Source of the DNA: Zerene cesonia
Lineage: Eukaryota > Arthropoda > Insecta > Lepidoptera > Pieridae
Direction of reading: 5' to 3'
DNA: 64,000 nt
Assembly: GCF_012273895.1 (NCBI RefSeq)
Contig: NC_052119.1
Location: 1,860,001 to 1,924,000 of the forward strand
The position numbers and the translations under genes are program-made. Position 1 is the stretch's first letter, and the number at the start of each line of letters is the position of its first letter. The notes under the pieces were generated by a model. That model was not told where the DNA came from, did no database searches, and worked only from the letters and a program-made list of their open reading frames with translations. This document shows, piece after piece, positions 47,711-57,800 of the stretch.

Positions 47711-48640
47711 GTACAATCTTGTTGAAGAGTTAAATAAATATATATCAGCCGAGAGGTTTGAATATTTGACCTAATAAACGAGCAAACCTCTAAGGCATGC
47801 ACAAGACGCGTGCATGCAGTCGCAGAAATTATAATCTGCGTCAGAAACTTAGAACTGTGGCAACTGGAGTGCACTCGAAGATTTACTGGCAAATTAGATT
47901 AAGTGTCGACTGCGTTTAATTAGTGCATTGCGACTTGTATTTCCCTAGCAGTTCTTGTCGAGTCTGTATGTTTTTTTTGGTGATCTTAACTTTGATTCAT
48001 AATGTGTTATTTATTATTTGTTTGAGTATTTATTTTTAAAAAGACTATCAAGTATTTATTGGGAATAGAATACTGAAACTGAACAATCAATTAATTAATT
48101 CATTAGGCATTTATTTACCTCTATCTACTTTTAAAAATTATTTAGATAATTATACAGTGACATTAAAATTACAATTGCACTTCAAAATGATGGCCAATAG
48201 TTATAAATATTAGGGAATGCATATTTTGGATAGTTCAACTCCATTTTCCAATTTCCATTTACAATTAATCTGGATAAACTCCGCGGTTTTACCTGCATTA
48301 ATTTTGGAAAACACGAATACAATAAGTATGTAGTCGTTTACGGAACGCTTTGGCAATATTTTTTATACAGTTCAACTCCTATTATATAGGTCGTGGGGTG
48401 ATCTAATATAGTCCGTTAGCCTTTCATTATTACTGAACTACCAAAAACAAATTATTGGATTAATATCGCGTATCGCGTACCGCGGTCAGCAACACAATCA
48501 AGCAATTCTTTGGTTTTGTAACATTATTAAATTATCTAGATAATAAGCATTAAGATCATTATATCATTTAATATCAGTTACAGTTATTTATATATAACAA
48601 TATACACAATTTTGAACAAGCCCATATAATTTTCAAATAA
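47711..48640. other. 3' flank of the Ig-like gene
   Basis: AT-rich. It would hold the 3' untranslated region of the minus-strand Ig-like gene. I find no canonical poly(A) signal close to the stop and no further exon. Confidence 0.45.
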
Positions 48641-49342
48641 TTAATTAAAGTCAGATTCGACAACTTCCAGAATGAACCTTCGCCTCGTTACAACAATGTC
48701 GTTATTCGGTTGAAGCCTCGCAGTTGCCATCATTTCATACACACCGCTGTATTCCTTCCCAACATTTCTTACAACCACTGAACAGCCTTGGAATGGGAAA
48801 AGTGGTAGGTGAGGCATGGCCATAAGGTCTAAATTCGGGTGATTGGCAGTTGGGAACACTGAATACATAACACCATTGGGGAAAATAACGTTGCAGTTCG
48901 TGAGAGTTTCTCCCCATTGACTAGGCGGGATGCTGAAAGATGTGCCAATCAATGGATGTTTTATGTAGTGAACATTTAAATCATTTAGACGAATTTCCGT
49001 CAGGCATAGAACTGAAACAAATAAACATGTCTTATAAATCATTCATACAACAGTCAGGCTCAGCTTTCTGCCATCTAATTGACAGTGAGTGAGAGACTAT
49101 AGTGATGATGAAAAAAGGTGTATATACCATTGTGTTAGGCGAATAATTGTAGATTTTAAAGTACTGTGCGGTGGCTAGACTAAGCTTATTTTTTTATATT
49201 TACTCAGTCGTCTTTTAAATTTTTCTTCAGGTAATATTTTATTAGACATTACTTAAGGCAATAATACTAATGAAAAATGATTAATCTTAATCTTACCTTG
49301 ACAGGTGAAAATTGCCACCAAAAGCAAAATTTTAGACACCAT
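48641..49342 (-). CDS. secreted single Ig-like-domain protein, two exons (138 aa)
   Basis: Exon 1 is 49297-49342 and exon 2 is 48641-49011, with a 285-bp intron between them. Seen: the start (GAAATGG context) opens a hydrophobic leader, MVSKILLLVAIFTCQ, which stops in phase 1 at CAAG|GTAAGA. The acceptor is TTTATTTGTTTCAG, and joining restores the frame as Q-V-L-C-L-T-E. A start inside exon 2 would give 133 aa but would begin in the intron and lacks this leader, so I prefer the spliced model. The mature part (from about residue 20) reads like one Ig-like fold: C55 in T-N-C-N-V, then G-C92-S-V-V-V-R-N-V, then Y-S-G-V-Y (103-107), then a basic run R125-R127 and a final strand. The usual Ig cysteine two residues after Y107 is Met109, so C55 and C92 are the likely disulfide partners. 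I see no second domain, membrane segment or anchor signal, so I infer a small secreted recognition or binding protein. Family and function are not identified. No canonical AATAAA follows the stop within 150 bp. Confidence 0.8.
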
Positions 49343-49405
49343 TTCGAGATCTTTGTACCGAATAGGCGGCCGATAATACTACTACTATTATGATACAGAT
49401 AAAAT

Positions 49406-49414
49406 TATTATATA
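49406..49414 (-). promoter_or_regulatory. TATA-like box of the Ig-like gene
   Basis: The minus strand reads GTATATAATA about 65-70 bp upstream of the start codon of the Ig-like gene. This would place transcription start near 49380 and give a leader of about 40 nt. No perfect initiator (TCAGT) is present. TCATAA at about 49388-49393 is the closest match, somewhat nearer the TATA than expected. The AT-rich background makes chance matches common. Confidence 0.4.
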
Positions 49415-49917
49415 CCCAATATAATATCTGATAAAGCCATGTGAAAATGTGTAAATACGATTAAAATATGACAAAAATTTAATTTCAGTAGCTCCTTTAA
49501 CACAATAAAATAAGTACTTGATATCGTGTACAACATAGAGATAAAACCATATCAATATAATATATCATTATTACTACTAGCCGAACTACCGAATTAGATT
49601 TTTTTGACGGTTCGTCGATTGACAATGTTTCCCTGTACATTTAGTATTGTTCTATGTGATTAATCGCAAACTCTCCAGTTTTATAATATAAGAAATAGTC
49701 CAAAAAAATATGATATGTTCAACAGAATGTTTGGTTACTATACGATTTATATTCTCTTTTTTGCTGGTATTCATGACTTTTCTATTCAAGAAGCGATGCG
49801 TTCAAGAGTTTTGTAGTGCCCATTTTAAACCTTTATTAACAATGTATTAGACCAGAGAGCCTACTATAGCGCGAACATTTGAAAGATGAAGAGAAGAACC
49901 ATTATTATATATACCTA

Positions 49918-50097
49918 CTAGCTGCACGCCCCGGCTCCGCCCGGGTAGTCATTTATCGTAATTGAAATAACATAAACTATCCTATCTCTCAAGTTGGATC
50001 GAACTGCATATGGTGTGCGAATTTTATTATAATCGGTTAAGTGGCTTAGGAGTCCATTGAGGACAAACATTATGACACGAGATTTATATATATTAAG
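49918..50097 (-). mobile_element. LINE-type 3' end fragment
   Basis: CTAGCTGCACGCCCCGGCTC, GGAGTCCATTGAGGACAAAC and GACACGAGATTTATATATAT then TAAGAT form a recognisable lepidopteran repeat end. Confidence 0.6.
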
Positions 50098-50905
50098 ATT
50101 ACCTACCTACGTATTAAAATAAAAAAATTGACATGATTGGAAAATAGCAACTACAGAGTTTCTTGCCGGCTCTTCTCTGTAGAAACTGCTTTCTGAAGCG
50201 CTGGTAAATGTTTAAACTGTGTTATAATATATCCATAGAGAATCTATAAGAAGTCTAATTGAATAAATGTGTATTTAAGTTTGTTTGAGTTTTCATCTCA
50301 GATCCATATCAGATGAATGAATGAATGATTTAATGAATAAATAAATCTTCATAACATTCTTTAACAAAATGGAACATCATGGAACTGTCTCGCCGCTGGC
50401 GTCAAGTTAGGCGAGACAACACCCGATTGTACTGTTGTTAATATTAATTATAATGTACTGGTCCTAGAGCTCAATGCCGTCCTTACTCAGTTTCAAAGGG
50501 ATAAAATGAGGGTATCCAGTAGTGTATACACGTATCTTCAAAACCCGCCTAACCTAACTAATTAACTTAAACATAACTAATTAAATAAAACGAATAATTT
50601 GCAGTAATAGGTGCGAATCATAAGCTTAAAATAATTTTCTTCGACGACCTTCTAACTGTATACATATTAGTTCTAATGCTTACTTTTTGCTCCATACAAT
50701 ATTATTATAAATCATGCTACCCACATTGTCATGATATAAGGCCTCTTTTTTCAGAATTCTACATAAATACATTTCCTTACGTTCAAGTATGTAAAAGTAA
50801 ATATATAAACGATGTAATTTATTTCTGTGTATGTTTATTTGTTCGTTTAATGTAGATATGTTAACAAGATACATTTTCGTGTTCTTCAAATAAATTTGTG
50901 ATCTA
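50098..50905. other. unassigned stretch with a short hairpin
   Basis: Apart from the 9-bp hairpin at 50386-50418 nothing is recognised. Confidence 0.5.
50386..50418. repeat. short hairpin
   Basis: TGTCTCGCC and GGCGAGACA form a perfect 9-bp stem around a 15-nt loop. No T run or other terminator sign follows. Confidence 0.4.
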
Positions 50906-51068
50906 CTAGCTGCTCGCCCTGGCTTCGCTCGCGGTACATAGCCTATATCACTCAGTAAAGTTGTAACATTCAAAAGGTCAAAGAATTTTTGAAATCGGTC
51001 CAGTGGTTTTTGTGTTAACACGTTTTAAACTTGCAAAAATACAAGTTTTCTCTGTATAACATTAGTGT
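50906..51068 (-). mobile_element. Helitron-like copy, short CTAG family
   Basis: CTAGCTGCTCGCCCTGGCTT, CATAGCCTATATCACTCAGT and GAATTTTTGAAATCGGTCCA are the reverse complement of the family. The copy ends near ACATTAGTGTA. Confidence 0.8.
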
Positions 51069-51355
51069 ATTTTACATGTAATTAAAATTCAAACGCTATT
51101 TACTAGTTTCCCTATAAATTATTAAAAAAAAAATGTTGTATCATTGTTTATTATCAAAACGCTATATTTTATCCGAATAAAATTTTCCTTACGGGTTAAT
51201 TGGAGTCATTTAAAATGTAAATTTATTTATCCATAATCTATTTGAAGATCTTGATCCTATCTTTATACGTGACTTGTTCTTATACTTGATAAAATATAAT
51301 AATTAATATAATAAGTCTCTAAATTTATCGTCAAAAACCCAACGATAACCTTGTA

Positions 51356-51475
51356 CCCACTTCAAAAAAAAGTAGGAGATCTTAAATTCGGTTGTATTTT
51401 TTTTTTTGGGCTTTGTTATCTCAGAATTTTTGAATAGGTGAACCGATATTGATGATTCTCTTTCATATGTATTTG
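51356..51475 (+). repeat. ACTTCAAAAAAGG-type dispersed repeat
   Basis: CCCACTTCAAAAAAAAGTAG then CGGTTGTATTTTTTTTTTTG and GTGAACCGATATTGATGATT follow the family pattern. Confidence 0.6.
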
Positions 51476-51991
51476 CTGTAAAAGTGGGAACAGATAGATA
51501 TACATCTCTGAAAATTTCCCTGTTCATGAGCTAGCCTGAGGACTAACAGGCGGACGGACAGACGGACAGCCAAACAGGCAGACGAACAGCGTAGTCTTAA
51601 TAATAGGGTTTCCTTTTACCCTTTCAGTAAGGAAGCCTAAAAATCAAGTTTCTTAAAGATATTTTCAATAAATTAAAGCAGAATTAAAGAATGGGAGGTA
51701 TGCATAAATTCATAATTATGCGAGTATTTATTTACGCTAATTTGATAGGTGGACCGGAAAGAAGGGAGGATTTTCAGTAACTGTTGGGAATTACTCATTT
51801 AATATTAAATGTTTAATTTGTAAAACAAATATTTGCCTTCGCTCTTAACTTGATTAGCGGAGTTTTTGCGGCCGAACGATTTTGGATTATTTATAGGGCT
51901 GCCTTTTGACTTACTATTCGAGTTTTAAATGTCTACTTGGGCCTCTTTATAAAGAATAATTCTTCATCTTCTTAAATACTCCTCGTTTTTG

Positions 51992-52276
51992 TTTTTTTTA
52001 TCTTTGTAAAAGACAGTTAGTAAACTGGTGGATCGCCTAATGGTAAGCGATCGCCACCTTCCATATGCACTCATATCTGCAGGTATTAGTATCTGCAAAT
52101 TCATTACCCGCTTTTAAGGGAAGGTCTAGAAAGGGTAAGCAAAGGACATGAGACTCCGGCTTCTAGAATCACCGAACGAAACACTTCTACTACTGTTTCA
52201 CGTCGATCAACTGTGGGGATGCTGTAGTTTCCCGGCGCGAGCTGGTACAATTCGCGTCGGAGTATGTTCTACACCC
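51992..52276 (-). mobile_element. Metulj-like SINE, diverged
   Basis: GGTGGATCGCCTAATGGTAA and TTTCCCGGCGCGAGCTGGTA match a reversed copy. It ends at TATGTTCTACACCC. Confidence 0.8.
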
Positions 52277-52284
52277 ATTTAAAG

Positions 52285-52333
52285 ATATAATTACCAAAAA
52301 TGTGATAAGAATATAATTACCAAAAATGTGATA
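52285..52333 (+). repeat. tandem duplication, 2 x 23 bp
   Basis: ATATAATTACCAAAAATGTG-ATA occurs at 52285-52307 and again at 52311-52333 (period 26), just after the SINE-like copy ending at 52276. Confidence 0.85.
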
Positions 52334-52901
52334 ATATTTCCAATTAATATATCAGCAGTCATTAGATAGCTTATACGGCATTGTGATTTTTTGTTCGTCA
52401 TATTACGTACTATGTACTTACTGAAAAGACCTAGCAATGGAATTGTGAAACATTATTTTAATTAATAGATTCATAGTCTTATTACGTTTACAAATACAAA
52501 AAACAATAAACCCAAAAGTTAAAATAGATGTGGATATTTGTTACCCTTTTGTGCAAAAACCCAAGGGCCGATCCCGGAATATAGTGTCAAAATAGATTAT
52601 TTATGGCCATTTACGGTTAAATTGTAAAAGTCAGTATTTACTATACTCATAACAATTACGAAAATACTAAAAAAAACTTACTGGCAGCCCCGGTGTTGCG
52701 TTAGTGGAGCGTATAGCGACACGGCATGTAATCCACTGCGCTCGGTACAACGTGATTGGGTGAAATTGACCTTTTACTGGGAATTATCGACGAATTTTTT
52801 ATTTATTAATATTTACATGCCAGTAGGCTGAAAATTTAAAAAAAATATTAGATTTATCATGTAGTTTTATACACGGTTTTTTCCCATTACCCGCAATTTT
52901 C

Positions 52902-52940
52902 AAGCGACTTCAAAAAAGTAGGTTCTCAACTATTGCTCCT
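52902..52940 (+). repeat. ACTTCAAAAAAGG-type repeat, start only
   Basis: CAAGCGACTTCAAAAAAGTA then GGTTCTCAACTATTG matches the family start. The remainder is not recognisable. Confidence 0.45.
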
Positions 52941-53321
52941 TATTCATTTAAGATCCGATCATTTAACTTTATTCAAGAAAGAAAAAAAAAACGAAATCAT
53001 AATATTGTGATTTTGTAGCAAACATACTAATATACTCGTACAAACCTTTCCTAGAACAGGATGTTTCTATTCAAAACCTCACTTCCAGGTTTACTTAGAA
53101 CGCACTTAAAGCAACTTAAGACATATTCGGACAAGTGTACAGACTGAATAGTGCATGCAAGTTGGCGTCACGTAGCCAGTCTTTGTCACAGGTGCAGATT
53201 TAAAGTTAGAACTTAGTGAGTCAGTTTGTACGGCGTGTCCACCTGCGTTCACAACTTGGTTGGTAATAAGCGTCATTACAACTTAGTTGTGTGTGCAGCT
53301 GTGAACTTGGGGATAAGGATA

Positions 53322-53432
53322 ATGTATGTGTTCTGGATTATGATTGGTTTGTGTGTTGGGTCAAGTCTAGAGTATCGTGCAATCCTATATTATTTAAGGA
53401 AATTCTATAAAATTAATAATATTGCTAGATAA
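53322..53432 (+). CDS. candidate 36-aa peptide with signal-like N-terminus
   Basis: This open frame begins MYVFWIMIGLCVGSS, a signal-peptide-like stretch, followed by a short tail rich in Tyr, Arg and Lys. AATAAA lies 29 nt after the stop, at 53461-53466. A TCAGTTTG initiator-like sequence is at 53221-53228 and a weak TATA-like GATTTAAAG at 53197-53205. The frame is also open back to an ATG at 53226, which would give 68 aa without a clear leader. The product is unrecognised. The short length and AT-rich setting mean it may be chance, or the first exon of a longer gene. Confidence 0.2.
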   Translation: MYVFWIMIGLCVGSSLEYRAILYYLRKFYKINNIAR

Positions 53433-53792
53433 ATTGTGGGAGCTTGAAGAATGTTCGATAAATAAAACTTTTATTATGAACTATGATAAACATAGATTGT
53501 ATTATTCCAGGAAAACAGTAATTCTATTAGAATGTTTCTTCAATTATTTACTAAGTATGTTTAAACTTAGATAGAATATATCATGCATGCATATAATGTT
53601 TTCAAACAATCTTGTATGTATTTAATTTATGAATGAATAATATAATTCCACGTTATAACAAAAAGGAAATAACAAATACAAATTTCCTTATTTTACCAAT
53701 GTAGCTTTATTTATTTTATAACTCTTTAATTAAAACTACACATAAAAGTATCTTATTACTAATAGTTGCAGAAAGTACTGTATAGTTAATTA

Positions 53793-53850
53793 GGCCGCCT
53801 TATCATTTAATAGTGATCTCTTTCAGGCAACCGGGGCAAAAGGTAACTAG
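53793..53850 (-). mobile_element. LINE-type tail fragment, related to 56712
   Basis: GGCCGCCTTATCATTTAATA then GTGATCTCTTTCAGGCAACC matches the 56712 copy in the same orientation. Confidence 0.55.
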
Positions 53851-54115
53851 CATAATAAAATTAAAGAGGAAGGAATAAGCAAGAAGTGAAAAGGTTAAAT
53901 AGAGTAGATTTCTTGATATGACAACAGATCCATTTCTCAGCTATCACTACTTCAAGCCAAGTAGGTATTTAAAATTAATGGTTCGACATAAAATTGTGGG
54001 TGCCGTTTAATATATATGTAAATGAAAACAGATTTTTCAGATGTCAACCTTAATTTCTCTCCTACAACTTATTGCAATGTGCTTTACATTTATTCGTGTT
54101 GTGTTCTTTCTTTTT

Positions 54116-54430
54116 TTTTTTGACGTGACAACGTCTTAAATTAGGTTGCGGCTCGGAGTCACTCGTGAAATAGTGTAACGCCCGGTAACGTTACGATGAG
54201 TCACCGAACTATGATCGGTCCGCCGCGCGCGCAGCACTAGAGAATTAGGCGCATTGAATCGGCGCGTGCTTGTGTCTCTGTCTCTGTCTTTTTAGTAAAC
54301 AAAATATATTTTCTATAGTTAAAATTTGTGCAGTTCTTATTTTCATTCAATTCCTTGTTCCTATTGTGCAATTTAATAATATTCATATCAATAAATATTC
54401 TACCGAGATAAAGACGTTGTCACGTAAAAT
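54116..54430. mobile_element. non-autonomous TIR element (MITE-like)
   Basis: The left end TTTTTTGACGTGACAACGTC and the right end AAGACGTTGTCACGTAAAA are inverted repeats of about 19 bp with one mismatch. The interior is unusually GC-rich (GGTCCGCCGCGCGCGCAGCA) for this window and has no coding capacity. I cannot assign a superfamily, because no clear target duplication is visible beside the T-rich left end. Confidence 0.65.
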
Positions 54431-54463
54431 CTTCGCCCGTAAAACCGACTTTACAGGCAACCA

Positions 54464-54788
54464 TTTTTTTTTTATGTCATAACGGGCAACTGAGCTGGTG
54501 GTTCGCCTGATGGTAAACGATCACCACCGCCCATGAACATTCGCAAAGGTAGTGCCTCTGCGAATGCGCTGCCCGCTTTTAGTGGGTAAGGGAAAAAGAA
54601 ACGAATTCATGACAGGAAAGAAGGAATGGACTGGGACGGGTGAGGAAAAGGAAATAGGCCTCCGGCTCCCCCACTCACCGTACGAAACACAGTGGCATGC
54701 CACTATTTCACGCCGGTTTTCTGTGGGGGTGTGGTACTTCCCCGGTGCGAGCTGGCCCAATTCGTGCCGAAGCGTGCTCGACTCCCAC
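54464..54788 (-). mobile_element. Metulj-like SINE copy, full length, young-looking
   Basis: It runs from a 10-T tract and ATGTCATAACGGGCAACTG to GCGTGCTCGACTCCCAC with little decay. It carries the CAGTGGCATGCCACT palindrome and a second-type hairpin, TTCGCAAAGG / CCTCTGCGAA. It lies about 33 bp from the end of the TIR element at 54116-54430. Confidence 0.9.
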
Positions 54789-56711
54789 AATAAGATTTTT
54801 TCAATTTCTCTTCATTTTCTTGAAGTATAATTACTCACTTTGCCTGTGCAGTTTCACTGTGTAAAAAAGTACTAAATTTAGCCAGTGTTTTTGAATTGTC
54901 TTTAATTATATCTTTACCTAAGATAAACACAGCACGAAGCAAAGTAAATTTGTATGTAGCTCCACTAAACGAAATCAAGGAATTTGCTAAGTGAAATCAA
55001 AATGACAATGACATCAAACGAAATGGAGTAAGCTGGAATGTTAGTGATTCAAAACGCGTGCCCGTCCTCTCTCGTTCGTTATAACGTGTCACGTAAAACA
55101 ATTTCCAGACCCCTTATCCGAGCCTGCGAGCGGAATACAATACAGTGACTACAATACGTAGGTGAGATGAGGATAGAGGTCTTTACTTAAAGATATGGAA
55201 ATAAAAATCGACAGAATCATGCGTTGGTTTAACTTTGGATATGTCACGCGCCTGTGCTGCGTGGACTGTGGATGTTCTGTGGCAAGTTTAATGAATCATT
55301 TTAGATAGATATAGATTACAGTTATTTAAGATAGCTTCTTTTTGGATATCTATTTATAGGGGGTGGAATAGGACACAAGCAAATTTGGTATGAACTACGT
55401 ATAGAAATTGATAGGTAGACTCCAAAAATTTTAACGTTACGTACGTTAATCACTAGCGTACAAACGATTACTTTATTCGTTAGTAAATAAGCAAAAAATA
55501 TCTGACACATTAATATTTTCGCCACAAAGGAGACACAAAGCGAATCTATCGCATATTAAATATCGATATAACAATGAACGGTATCATAAATGAGACATTG
55601 CTCCATAGGAAACCATCTGTGTACAGATGATCTGTGATAAGTAAAACAAACCACGCGCTTCATTGTCTCTCACGTCTGAAACTGACTGAACGCTACGAAG
55701 CGGCTCTTGGTCGATGAACTGTCGGCAAGTTCGCCTCGACCAAATTACCGAAAGATTTTCTTTATTTAGAATGACGTTGACGTGTTGAACGCCGAAGGAA
55801 GAAATCAATTTGGATGCTAAGATTTGTTGTTTGATTGCTCAGATGAGTTTTCGTTGGTATATTTTCTTATTGCTTACTCGAGTCTTGGGAATGAACTTGT
55901 GGAAAAATAGCTTTTGTTGTGATATTCTTCCTTTCTTTTAGTCTTTTATATATATTCGGTATTTTTCTGTTTTTTTTTAAGTGTGTGTTTATATTTTACT
56001 AAAAACATGTTCTAGAATATTATATAACAAATTCTAGAATATTAAACATTGCTGTTTATGAAATAGCGATATATCAATATATTGAGCTTCTTAATACATT
56101 CCTTTGCCATCCATTAGTTCAAATTATAACATTGGACATCTTGCTATTGAGGAAAATAGGTTTTATCTGAGGAAAGATGTATTATGTCATCTTGCAACAT
56201 ATTATTACTTTGAATCAAGCTTGAAAAAAACTTTCTTAATTTGTATGAGCAAATTAATCAAAAACAAAATAAACAATTCAACTAAGTAGGCGATAAAAAA
56301 TGTTTGCAAGCGTACACAAACCATTAAACCAAACATTTTAGCTTGAAAATAGTAAAGCAATTTAATATAAGAACTACAAGATAAATTACTGGCCTGATAA
56401 AAAATGTATCGAGGAGGAAGTAATGAAAAAATGTAAATAAATAGCCGTAAATACACGACAGCGTGTAGCTAATGGCGTGAACTTGGCCAATTTGTTGTTA
56501 AATTGGAACAAACAATTTTGGCAAATATGGCTACAACAAAGCAACACCGCACTCGTATAAATAATGAAAACGACGCTGAAAATGCGAGAATAGTTATAAA
56601 TATATGTGTATAAATATACGTACCTACACTACATTTATACAGGGGTTTATTCAAAAAGCGTTGAGAGCTGAAATTAACCAAAATAGATTAACGTGAAATC
56701 AAGTATATTTG
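54789..56711. other. unassigned; possible promoter-like patches
   Basis: A GC-richer patch at 55040-55165 ends in TACGTAG|GTGAGATGAG, a donor-like site. Another at 55655-55700 has the minus-strand sequence TTCAGTCAGTTTCAGACGTG, initiator-like, 17 nt before an ATG. Neither leads to a recognisable gene. Confidence 0.35.
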
Positions 56712-56872
56712 TTTTATTTTATTTATTTATTTTATTCAACACCTTATTGTGCTGGTATACAAATAAACCTTAAATATAATAAAAGACTTACAACTAGACC
56801 AGAACAGAAGGCGACCTTATCACTAAAGAGTGATCTCTTCCAGGCAACCCACTGTGTAAAGAAATAGTAAAA
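56712..56872 (-). mobile_element. LINE-type (Jockey-like) 3' end
   Basis: TTTTATTTATTTATTTTATT then AAAGAGTGATCTCTTCCAGG and AACAGAAGGCGACCTTATCA form the reversed tail of a lepidopteran LINE with an A/T-rich end. Shorter relatives lie at 53793 and 47626. Assignment to Jockey is from memory. Confidence 0.55.
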
Positions 56873-56975
56873 AGCAAAAGGTAGGTATTAAGTTTTACAT
56901 TTTAGACGATGATGTATTGCTGTATTTCCTTTATATATTCTGTAAAAGATGTTATGATATTAAACTCACTTTTTA

Positions 56976-57146
56976 GTAACTGCTACCACCGCCCATGAAT
57001 ATTTGTAGAAGCGCTAGACTTAACGCCTATACAAATGGATTGCCTATTTAATTAATTTAGTTAATGCCTATTTAAATGGAAAGGGATAACGAGAGGATTG
57101 ACGAGGGAATAAAGAAAAGTACTGATAGGAGCAAGGAAAAGGATAC
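56976..57146 (-). mobile_element. Metulj-like SINE, fragment
   Basis: TGCTACCACCGCCCATGAAT, TACAAATGGATTGCC and AGCAAGGAAAAGGATACTTG belong to the middle of a reversed copy. Both ends are missing. Confidence 0.72.
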
Positions 57147-57605
57147 TTGTAAAGTATAATAAGTTATATTATACATAAGAAGCACTACAAGTTTTCTCAT
57201 TTTAATAATTTTAATGATTTTATTTTGTCGATAGTTATTTACAGCATTCGCTCGAAATATATCAAACTCCTATGCTTTAATTGCTCTTATGAAGATTAAC
57301 GATGACTTAAACTGTAATATAAGCAAACACGGGAAACAATAACGACCTCCTAAGTACCTCTGCGAGTTTGCATGGAGAAGTTTGCATAAATACACGGGTA
57401 TCGATATAGACCAATGCATGCTGTTACAACAATCGTTGCTAATTCAACGTTATTGTCTCTTTCTTATGTGACAGTCATTCAGAAATAAATTTTAGTTTTT
57501 TTAAGAAGCTAATCAGTATATAGTTGACACATTTGTTTTTTATATACGCACAGGTCTATTCCTTACTTGCACGCCATATTTAATATACAATTATATACTT
57601 GCAAC

Positions 57606-57800
57606 AACAATATTATAAATGCGAAAGTACTTTTGTTTGACCCTCTTTTGTGTCACACGGGAGCAATGAATTATAAGATTTTGTTGTAAGAATATAGAAG
57701 TTGGACTAGAGAGTGATATAAACTGCTTACAAACGCAGTGAAACACCTTATTCCCATCGGAATTTCCTTTCACGCAGCTGCAGCCGCGGGCGTAAAGCTT
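57606..57800 (+). mobile_element. Helitron-like fragment
   Basis: CAATATTATAAATGCGAAAG at the left and GCAGCCGCGGGCGTAAAGCT at the right resemble the ends of a lepidopteran Helitron-like repeat. The interior is diverged and CTAG is not preserved. Confidence 0.5.

Noticed and set aside
55040..55170. Plus-strand GC-richer patch ending in TACGTAG|GTGAGATG, donor-like.
   Set aside because: No initiator/DPE pair or coding frame precedes it. One donor-like site alone is expected by chance.
55655..55700. Minus-strand TTCAGTCAGTTTC 17 nt before an ATG-AAG start, resembling insect promoter plus short leader.
   Set aside because: The DPE position does not match and there is no TATA. The following 35-codon frame lacks a signal peptide or known motif.
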